Shown piece by piece: positions 7,645-12,726 of a stretch of DNA of 13,860 nucleotides. The notes below the pieces were generated by a model. That model did no database searches and was not told the origin of the DNA. It saw nothing but the letters and a program-made list of their open reading frames with translations. The position numbers and the translations under genes are program-made. Each line of letters starts with the position of its first letter. Within the stretch, counting starts at the first letter, position 1. Source of the DNA: Bacteroidota bacterium (GTDB lineage: Bacteria > Bacteroidota > Bacteroidia > Flavobacteriales_D > Crocinitomicaceae); assembly GCA_016866415.1 (NCBI GenBank), contig VGML01000039.1, positions 1-13,860 on the forward strand, written 5' to 3'.

Positions 7645-8178
7645 TTATTTCGTTAATTCTTGTTTCATTCTATTTAACTGGCTCGCTACCGATGCGTCAA
7701 TTTGTTTATCCTCCATTCGAACGATAAAGCCGCCAATTAAATCTTTGTCGACTAATTCTTCAACTTCTAATTTACCTTTAACCGAAGCACTGATTTTCGA
7801 CATTATCACTTCTCTTGTTTTTGAATCAAGCGGAGTAGCACTTGTAATAGATACAGGAACAATTCCACGTAACTCTTTCAATTGAGTAATGAAAGAGTTA
7901 GCTATCTCTGTTATTAGCCTTTCACGACCGTTATTGGTAGTCAAAGCGATGAAATTGAGAGTAAGAGCATCAAAATCAGAAAACAATTGATTCAAAACTT
8001 CAATTTTTTTGTCAACTTTAATTAATGGTGAATTCAAAAAAACTTGAAAATCGTTAGATTCTTTGGATGCTCTTAAAATCGAATTCACATTTGATTCAAC
8101 AACCTCAAGTTTATTTTGATCCTGGGCTAATTCCAAAAGCGCTTTCGCGTAACGACCTGCTGATTTGGTTGACTTCAT
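7645..8178 (-). CDS. atpH: F1F0 ATP synthase delta subunit (OSCP)
   Basis: This 177-residue protein joins the top of F1 to the peripheral stalk formed by subunit b. The N-terminal six-helix domain starts with A-G-R-Y-A-K-A-L-L-E-L-A, the usual opening of the family. The C-terminal part has the diagnostic D-L-I-G-G-F-I-V-R near 142-150, followed by I-D-A-S-V-A-S-Q-L-N-R-M, which marks OSCP/delta proteins. The length matches the family (about 175-180). Only 2 nt separate its ATG from the atpF stop codon, so translation of the two stator subunits is probably coupled. Nothing irregular was seen. Confidence 0.96.
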   Translation of the reverse strand: MKSTKSAGRYAKALLELAQDQNKLEVVESNVNSILRASKESNDFQVFLNSPLIKVDKKIEVLNQLFSDFDALTLNFIALTTNNGRERLITEIANSFITQLKELRGIVPVSITSATPLDSKTREVIMSKISASVKGKLEVEELVDKDLIGGFIVRMEDKQIDASVASQLNRMKQELTK

Positions 8179-8180
8179 AA

Positions 8181-8675
8181 TTAATTCAAGTTGATATCTC
8201 CTGCTAATTTATCAGCCAAAGCTTTTTGTTTGTCGTCTGAAGCTAATTCTCCACGAACCACTTTCTCAGCGATTTCTAAAGAAAGAACGGCAACGTGATT
8301 TTTCAATTCAGCCATTGCGGCGGCTTTTTCATTATTAATAGACTGACGTGCAGCTTCAACAATTTTTTCTGCCTCGACTTTGGATTTCGATTTTGCTTCT
8401 TCAATCATTCTATTTGAAGCATCTTTTGCCTCTTTCAAAATTGAATCACGCTCAGCTCTTGCTTCTTTCAAGATTTTTTCATTCTCTGCTTGAAGTGATT
8501 GCATTTCAGCTTTCGTCTTTTCAGCCAATTCTAGCGCTTCCGTAATTTTCTGCTCGCGTGTGTTAACTGCAGATAAAATTGGTTTCCAAGCAAATTTTGT
8601 GAGAACAAACAAGAGCAGACAAAACACTAATCCTGTCCAAAACAATAAACCTAAATCAGGGGTAACTAAATCCAT
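8181..8675 (-). CDS. atpF: F1F0 ATP synthase b subunit
   Basis: The b subunit (164 residues) forms the peripheral stalk that stops F1 from rotating with the rotor. It has one N-terminal membrane helix (about 9-27, starting after D-L-V-T-P-D-L-G) and then an almost continuous charged helix rich in Glu, Lys and Ala (about 38-150), as expected for the dimeric coiled-coil stalk. F-A-W-K-P-I-L follows the membrane helix and is a common feature of the family. Only one b-type gene is present; there is no b' copy. The ATG at 8675 lies 27 nt beyond a strong hairpin that separates it from atpE, and the stop is 2 nt ahead of atpH. Confidence 0.95.
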   Translation of the reverse strand: MDLVTPDLGLLFWTGLVFCLLLFVLTKFAWKPILSAVNTREQKITEALELAEKTKAEMQSLQAENEKILKEARAERDSILKEAKDASNRMIEEAKSKSKVEAEKIVEAARQSINNEKAAAMAELKNHVAVLSLEIAEKVVRGELASDDKQKALADKLAGDINLN

Positions 8676-8702
8676 TTTTCAATTATTTTTAAAATAACAA
8701 AA

Positions 8703-8737
8703 ATTTTCTACCCAAACCAACCGTTTGGGTAGAAAAT
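8703..8737 (-). terminator. Perfect 15-bp hairpin with U-rich tail between atpE and atpF (attenuator or processing site)
   Basis: Arms ATTTTCTACCCAAAC (8703-8717) and GTTTGGGTAGAAAAT (8723-8737) are exact reverse complements around a 5-nt loop. In the operon's direction the stem starts 4 nt after the atpE stop codon and is followed by TTTTTGTTATTTT, a U-rich stretch. This is the form of an intrinsic terminator, yet it sits inside the operon with atpF, atpH, atpA and atpG downstream, so it is more likely a partial terminator or an mRNA-stabilising and processing structure. Confidence 0.8.
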
Positions 8738-8741
8738 AAAC

Positions 8742-8957
8742 TTACTTTGCAGCACCTAACAAACCGATTACCACACCAAATAATGCAACACCTTCGATAA
8801 GTGCTGCTGCGATAATCATTGTTGTTGTGATCTTTCCAGATGCTTCAGGATTTCTTGCAATTCCTTCAACAGCTTTTCCACCGATTTGGCCAATGCCAAT
8901 TCCAGCTCCTAAAACTGCTAAACCTGCTCCAATCGCTGCTATACTACCGTAAATCAT
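8742..8957 (-). CDS. atpE: F1F0 ATP synthase c subunit (proton-type)
   Basis: The c subunit (71 residues) is a two-helix hairpin that forms the membrane rotor ring. Helix 1 (about 4-30) is Gly/Ala rich and runs into the polar loop A-R-N-P-E (34-38), which contacts gamma and epsilon. Helix 2 (about 44-69) carries the ion-binding carboxylate E55 in A-L-I-E-G-V. Aligned on G-K-A-V-E and the carboxylate with Ilyobacter tartaricus c (ligands Gln32, Val63, Glu65, Ser66), the equivalents here are I22, L53, E55 and G56. The Na+ ligands are missing, so the ring should carry protons (inference from known structures). The gene lies between atpB and a strong hairpin, which may help produce the extra copies of c that the ring needs. 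Confidence 0.96.
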   Translation of the reverse strand: MIYGSIAAIGAGLAVLGAGIGIGQIGGKAVEGIARNPEASGKITTTMIIAAALIEGVALFGVVIGLLGAAK

Positions 8958-8984
8958 ACCTATGTATATTTAAAAGTTACAATA

Positions 8985-10091
8985 CTAATGATGCGCTTCC
9001 TCAACGGCCGCACCGATAAATAATGCAGAAAGCAATGCAAATAAATACGCTTGCAATACTGCAACCAACATTTCCAAACAAGAAATGAATAAAGCCATTG
9101 GTACAGACAAAGCACCCCATGCCATATTTTTATTGATGAAAATGATTGATATTAAAGCTAAAATGATAATATGTCCCGCGGTGATATTAGCAAAGAGACG
9201 AATCATAAGAGCAAAAGGCTTGGTTAAAATGCCAACTAGTTCAATTGGAATCATAATCGGCATCAAAGCAACAGGAACACCTGGTGTTGCAAAAATATGT
9301 TTCCAATAGTTTTTGTTTGATGAAAACAATGTTATTAGCAATGTACACAATGCTAAAAAGAAAGTTATCGTGATATTGCCCGTCAAATTAGCTCCTCCGG
9401 GAAAAATTGGAACTAATCCCAATAAATTATTAATCCAAACAAAGAAAAATATTGTTAACAAATAAGGGACATATTTATGATGTTTTCCATGCCCAATATT
9501 TTCTTGTGCGATGTCATCACGAATAACGATTACCAAAGGCTCAATAAATTTAGCAATTCCCTTTGGCGCAACAGCACCATTTGATTTGTAATATCTCGCC
9601 ATTAAAAGCATTAATGAAGTGATAATAATAGCCCCAATAAATAATGACGATACGTTTTTGGTAATTGAAAAATCTAAAGGTTTTGCATTGGTTGGATGCC
9701 CTTCGTGTATGTTCAAAATACCATTGTTTAATTTGTATATTTTTTCATGAAATAAGGCGTACCCATTTGCAGGACCTTCGCCCATCATAATATGATATTC
9801 ATTGCCCGTTTTATCGGTAAAAGAAACTTTCTTTCCATGATACAAATACCTCGAACTAAAAGTTTTTAAACCATTATCATATATAATTACCGGGAGATAT
9901 ATTGAAGTGCCTTTGTGCTCGTCACCCCACAGATGCCATTCATGCGCATCTTTAACGTGATGCATAATCATTTCACCTACATCAAAAGGTTTTTCAGATT
10001 TATCTTGATTTGCGTAAGAAAACGGAACAGTAAAAAGAATAAAAAGTGTAACTGCGAAGTGCTTTAAAATGTCCATTTGTAATTTTTTCAA
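8985..10091 (-). CDS. atpB: F1F0 ATP synthase a subunit with exported N-terminal extension
   Basis: Subunit a forms the proton half-channels against the c ring. The essential arginine is R298 in A-L-M-I-R-L-F-A-N (E. coli aR210), followed by I-T-A-G-H. Hydrophobic helices occur near 146-166, 208-230, 239-257, 272-290, 293-320 and 329-362. The protein (368 residues) is about 100 longer than E. coli a. The excess is a signal-peptide-like start (cleavage plausible after S-Y-A, residue 27) and a soluble His-rich region up to ~140, which from memory is usual for Bacteroidetes. Two starts are possible: TTG at 10091, giving M-K-K-L-Q before the hydrophobic stretch, or ATG at 10076, giving M-D-I-L-K-H. 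The TTG gives a more typical basic signal-peptide start; the ATG is the stronger codon, and both lie downstream of the promoter. It heads the atp operon. Confidence 0.95.
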   Translation of the reverse strand: MKKLQMDILKHFAVTLFILFTVPFSYANQDKSEKPFDVGEMIMHHVKDAHEWHLWGDEHKGTSIYLPVIIYDNGLKTFSSRYLYHGKKVSFTDKTGNEYHIMMGEGPANGYALFHEKIYKLNNGILNIHEGHPTNAKPLDFSITKNVSSLFIGAIIITSLMLLMARYYKSNGAVAPKGIAKFIEPLVIVIRDDIAQENIGHGKHHKYVPYLLTIFFFVWINNLLGLVPIFPGGANLTGNITITFFLALCTLLITLFSSNKNYWKHIFATPGVPVALMPIMIPIELVGILTKPFALMIRLFANITAGHIIILALISIIFINKNMAWGALSVPMALFISCLEMLVAVLQAYLFALLSALFIGAAVEEAHH

Positions 10092-10115
10092 TTAGAAAAT
10101 CTTCAAAATTTTTTG

Positions 10116-10145
10116 CAAATTTAGTCAAACTTTCAAAACAAGCAA
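10116..10145 (-). promoter_or_regulatory. Candidate promoter of the atp operon
   Basis: The minus strand has TTG (10145-10143), a 19-nt spacer and TAAATTTG (10123-10116), which fits the Bacteroidetes pattern TTG-N17-23-TAnnTTTG exactly. It lies in the 64-nt gap after hemJ, 24 nt before the TTG start and 39 nt before the ATG start of atpB. The atp genes can therefore be transcribed independently of hemJ. Confidence 0.6.
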
Positions 10146-10155
10146 TTTAAATTCT

Positions 10156-10704
10156 TTATTTATTAAATTCTTTTTTCTTCAAAATCTTGTAAATTTTTAT
10201 GCCTAACATTAGAAGTATTGCTGTAGCAAAAAAACCGACTGTCCCGTAAATCCAATTCATCGCGTTTTTCATCACTACAATGAATACGATTATCACTAAA
10301 AATAATGTGGCTAATTCGTTCCAAAGACGAAGTTGGTTACCAGTCCATTTATAAATTCCAAGTTTGAATCGATTCATGATTCGTTGACACCAAAAATGAT
10401 AGATTAAGAGCAAGAATACGAAACCCAATTTCAGATGCATCCAAGGAGATGACAAGTAATAATTTGAATTTAAAAGAATCATCCAGGTCCCAAAAACAAC
10501 AGATAGGATCATGGCTGGAGTCGTAATTATCCACCACAATCTACTTTGCATGATTTGAAATTGTTTTTGCAAAATGGATTTTTCAGGTTCCGATTTTAAA
10601 TTTGCTTCCGCATCATAAATGAAAAGACGAACTATGTAAAAAAGTCCTGCGAACCAACTTACTACAAAAATGATATGAAGCGCTTTAATAACATCGAAAG
10701 TCAT
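10156..10704 (-). CDS. hemJ: HemJ-type protoporphyrinogen IX oxidase (UPF0093 membrane protein)
   Basis: HemJ oxidises protoporphyrinogen IX to protoporphyrin IX, the next-to-last step of protoheme synthesis, in the inner membrane. This 182-residue protein has about five hydrophobic helices (near 5-28, 58-78, 88-106, 131-147 and 152-172) and the family's conserved pattern: L-H-I-I-F (H10), W-F-A-G-L-F-Y-I-V-R-L-F (17-28), W-M-H-L-K-L (H90, K92) and R-L-W-N-E (126-130). H10 and the H-L-K segment correspond to the conserved His and Lys reported as functional in the family. After R-L-F-I-Y the sequence has Asp31, where I remember His in many homologues. It starts right at its promoter -7 element, which is paired with a divergent promoter for the secreted-protein gene. 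hemA lies 2 kb away, so heme genes are loosely clustered. Confidence 0.87.
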   Translation of the reverse strand: MTFDVIKALHIIFVVSWFAGLFYIVRLFIYDAEANLKSEPEKSILQKQFQIMQSRLWWIITTPAMILSVVFGTWMILLNSNYYLSSPWMHLKLGFVFLLLIYHFWCQRIMNRFKLGIYKWTGNQLRLWNELATLFLVIIVFIVVMKNAMNWIYGTVGFFATAILLMLGIKIYKILKKKEFNK

Positions 10705-10708
10705 AGTG

Positions 10709-10740
10709 CAAAATTAAACCTTTAAAGCATTTATTTCAAA
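10709..10740 (-). promoter_or_regulatory. Candidate hemJ promoter, near-leaderless
   Basis: TTTG (10740-10737), a 20-nt spacer and TAATTTTG (10716-10709) match the Bacteroidetes -33/-7 consensus. Only four bases separate the -7 element from the ATG at 10704, so transcription would begin at or within a few bases of the start codon. Confidence 0.6.
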
Positions 10741-10746
10741 TCTGAA

Positions 10747-10778
10747 TTTGTTCAAATGAAAAATTGAGCTTAATATTG
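10747..10778 (+). promoter_or_regulatory. Candidate promoter for the secreted protein / epimerase pair
   Basis: TTTG (10747-10750), a 20-nt spacer and TAATATTG (10771-10778; 7 of 8 consensus positions) precede the ATG at 10794 by 15 nt. It is divergent from the hemJ promoter, with the two -33 elements only 6 nt apart (10741-10746). Confidence 0.5.
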
Positions 10779-10793
10779 CCATAGAACTTCGCC

Positions 10794-11600
10794 ATGAAAG
10801 GATTAATCCTGTTATTTTTTGTTTTCAAATTGATCATTGGTCATAGTCAAGCCAAGTTTCTTTCAATTGAAGGTTATTACCAAGGAACTAATGTAATTGT
10901 CTCGAATCCACCGCTTTCCGACGGATATGGTTATTGTGTTTACAAGGTAACCGTGAATGGGGATATTCTTCCGGCAACAATACAAATGGCAAATTTTGAA
11001 ATCGATTTTGCACTTTTTCGATTGAAAAAAGGAGACAAAGTTTTTATTGTTTTGGAACACGCTGAAAATTGTACGCCACGATTTATGAATCCGCAAGTCC
11101 TGTTACCGAGGAGTACATTTGAATGCACGTCCATAACTTTTGATAATCAAGGGCTTTTGAAATGGTCAACGAAAAACGAAGATGGAGTATTGGATTTTAA
11201 AATTGAGCAATTTCGTTGGGATCGTTGGGTTGAAATTGGAATTGTTAAAGGAGCAGGAACAAAAGAAACTCATAATTACACGTTTCAAATAACACCTCAT
11301 TCAGGAAAAAATATTATTCGTGTTTCCCAAACCGATAATTCAGAGGAGACGCGATCATCAAAACAAATTAGTTTTACATCAAATTTGCCCAAGGTTAAAA
11401 AAACACCTTCACGCGTATCTGAATCTATTTTTTTCAAAGCGAATGGAATAAATGTGAAAACGAAATTTGAAATTTATGATGCATATGGGAATCTTCTTAA
11501 AACGGGTTTTTCAGATTCTATTGATTGTAAAAACTTGGTCAATGGCATCTATTTCATCAATTATGACAATACTTCTGAAAAATTCATACGCGCCGAATAA
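10794..11600 (+). CDS. Secreted protein of unknown function with a C-terminal sorting-like tail
   Basis: I do not recognise a function. The 268-residue protein opens with a signal peptide (M-K-G then a hydrophobic stretch to ~16), cleaved plausibly after G-H-S (18) or Q-A (20), so it is exported. The mature part looks all-beta. The segment about 25-105 (from G-Y-Y-Q-G, with cysteines in G-Y-C-V-Y, E-N-C-T and F-E-C-T) is followed by a second beta-rich segment about 110-195 containing F-R-W-D-R-W-V-E-I-G. The last ~60 residues, with F-E-I-Y-D-A-Y-G-N-L-L, N-L-V-N-G-I-Y-F-I and a final E-K-F-I-R-A-E, resemble the T9SS type A sorting domain, though this is weaker than a textbook match. I have an impression of similar proteins in other Bacteroidetes. 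The stop overlaps the epimerase start by one base, so the two genes are co-transcribed. Confidence 0.8.
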   Translation: MKGLILLFFVFKLIIGHSQAKFLSIEGYYQGTNVIVSNPPLSDGYGYCVYKVTVNGDILPATIQMANFEIDFALFRLKKGDKVFIVLEHAENCTPRFMNPQVLLPRSTFECTSITFDNQGLLKWSTKNEDGVLDFKIEQFRWDRWVEIGIVKGAGTKETHNYTFQITPHSGKNIIRVSQTDNSEETRSSKQISFTSNLPKVKKTPSRVSESIFFKANGINVKTKFEIYDAYGNLLKTGFSDSIDCKNLVNGIYFINYDNTSEKFIRAE

Positions 11601-12007
11601 TGATAAAAAAAATTGAACATCTTGGTATTGCCGTCAAGGATCTGAATGTTTCCATCCAATTATACGAAAAGCTCTTTCAATCAGAATGCTATAAAATTGA
11701 ATCGGTTGAAAGTGAGGGCGTTAAGACTGCTTTCTTTCAAGTTGGTGAATCGAAAATTGAATTATTAGAAGCCAGTAAACAGGGTTCTCCTATTGCAAAA
11801 TTTATTGAGAAAAAAGGCCCGGGTTTTCACCATGTTGCTTTTGAAACTACCGACATTGATATTGAAATAGAACGATTAATAAACGAAGGTTTCGAATTGA
11901 TACATCTTACCCCAAAGGATGGTGCTGACAACAAGCGAATCGCATTTTTACATCCCAAAGCCGTTGATGGATTGTTATTGGAATTATGTCAAGAAAAAAG
12001 TACGTAG
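11600..12007 (+). CDS. mce: Methylmalonyl-CoA epimerase (VOC / glyoxalase fold)
   Basis: This enzyme interconverts (S)- and (R)-methylmalonyl-CoA, linking propionyl-CoA and succinyl-CoA in the cytoplasm. The protein (135 residues, normal length) is two beta-alpha-beta-beta-beta repeats. The metal-ligand positions of the family can be placed as H7 (I-E-H-L-G-I-A-V), E54 (K-I-E-L-L-E), H78 (G-P-G-F-H-H-V-A-F) and E128 (L-L-L-E-L). G-P-G-F-H-H-V-A-F and S-P-I-A-K-F-I are strongly characteristic of the epimerase among VOC proteins. Its ATG overlaps the previous stop codon (TAATG), which implies translational coupling to the secreted protein although the two have no obvious shared role. Its 3' end overlaps the convergent HAD gene by 19 bp. 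No methylmalonyl-CoA mutase or carboxylase gene is in the window. Confidence 0.93.
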   Translation: MIKKIEHLGIAVKDLNVSIQLYEKLFQSECYKIESVESEGVKTAFFQVGESKIELLEASKQGSPIAKFIEKKGPGFHHVAFETTDIDIEIERLINEGFELIHLTPKDGADNKRIAFLHPKAVDGLLLELCQEKST

Positions 12008-12609
12008 AATTCTTCTTCAGATTGATAAAAATGTGTTTTCAACCCAGCTTTTTCAGCTCCAATAATGTGTTGCGGGCTATCATCAATAAATATAGTTTTT
12101 TCCGGATTTAAGTTGTTTTCCTCGATAACCCACTGAAACGTTTCAACATCGGGCTTCCGCTTTCCAATTTCAAAGGATAGATACACTTTTTCGAATAATT
12201 CACTAAACGTAAGATTTGAAACATTATTCCAATTACGTTGAACGATTGGCATGTGAATTTCATTCGTATTACTCAATAAAAATGTTTTATGTGTTTCGCT
12301 AACTCGTTCGAGTAATTCAATTTTTTTTAAAGGAAAACTTCCCAACATCGCATTCCAAGCAGTCACAATTTGGTTTGGAGTAATGCCCTTTGGAACAATA
12401 TTCATCAATTTATTGATAAAATGTTGACCTGAAATTTCACCTTTTTCAAATGAATCAAAAAGTGATTCTTGTTGCAGTTGATTGTAATGAAGCTCGAAAT
12501 CCATCACCCCTAATTTTCTAAAGGAATTGGTAGTTGCCTGATAATCAATATCAATTAGAACGCCGCCCAAGTCAAAAATGATTGTATCGAATTGTTTTAA
12601 ATTATTCAT
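11989..12609 (-). CDS. HAD-superfamily hydrolase, YihX-like (class IA)
   Basis: This is a 206-residue cytoplasmic HAD-type hydrolase, probably a small-molecule phosphatase. Motif I is F-D-L-G-G-V-L-I-D with nucleophile D13; the usual second Asp (D-x-D) is Gly15, a form seen in the YihX branch. Motif II is L-L-S-N-T-N (S113), motif III G-K-R-K-P-D (K152) and motif IV F-I-D-D-S (D176, D177). The segment about 20-95 is the alpha-helical cap 1 domain. YihX of E. coli is an alpha-glucose-1-phosphate phosphatase, but the substrate cannot be assigned here. It is a single gene, divergent from hemA. Its stop codon lies inside the 3' end of mce on the opposite strand (overlap 11989-12007), so there is no room for a conventional terminator between them. 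Confidence 0.9.
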   Translation of the reverse strand: MNNLKQFDTIIFDLGGVLIDIDYQATTNSFRKLGVMDFELHYNQLQQESLFDSFEKGEISGQHFINKLMNIVPKGITPNQIVTAWNAMLGSFPLKKIELLERVSETHKTFLLSNTNEIHMPIVQRNWNNVSNLTFSELFEKVYLSFEIGKRKPDVETFQWVIEENNLNPEKTIFIDDSPQHIIGAEKAGLKTHFYQSEEEFYVLFS

Positions 12610-12613
12610 TGCG

Positions 12614-12621
12614 CAAAAATA
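12614..12621 (-). promoter_or_regulatory. Candidate -7 element of the HAD hydrolase gene
   Basis: The minus strand reads TATTTTTG, an exact TAnnTTTG match, with four bases before the ATG at 12609. No TTG lies at the expected -33 distance. The spacing to the ATG is the same as in the hemJ promoter and predicts a leaderless or nearly leaderless mRNA. Confidence 0.45.
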
Positions 12622-12661
12622 GTCCTTTGAATTTTATTTAAAAGAAGTCTAAATAGCGATT

Positions 12662-12679
12662 TATGACAATTCTATGACA
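12662..12679. repeat. Direct repeat TATGACA with 11-bp period, HAD-hemA divergent region
   Basis: TATGACA occurs at 12662-12668 and again at 12673-12679, about one helical turn apart, so both copies face the same side of the DNA. It lies 48-65 nt upstream of the hemA start and could be a protein-binding site, though two 7-mers are weak evidence. Confidence 0.35.
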
Positions 12680-12726
12680 TTTATAAAAGATTCAAAACCG
12701 AAATTTGTTGCATAGTTTGAAAATAG

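Noticed and set aside
8742..8957. Sodium-coupled c ring, suggested by the Gln in G-I-G-Q-I-G-G
   Set aside because: Aligned on G-K-A-V-E, this Gln (Q24) is two positions away from the Na+ ligand Gln32 of Ilyobacter, and the Ser next to the carboxylate is Gly, so proton coupling is more likely.
10863..11134. Two overlapping minus-strand open frames opposite the secreted-protein gene
   Set aside because: The plus-strand frame has a signal peptide, a promoter and coupling to mce; the antisense translations have no recognisable features.
12700..12719. hemA promoter at GAAATTTG or ATAGTTTG
   Set aside because: Each deviates from TAnnTTTG and neither has a TTG at the right distance, so I kept it as a remark in the hemA entry and not as a feature.
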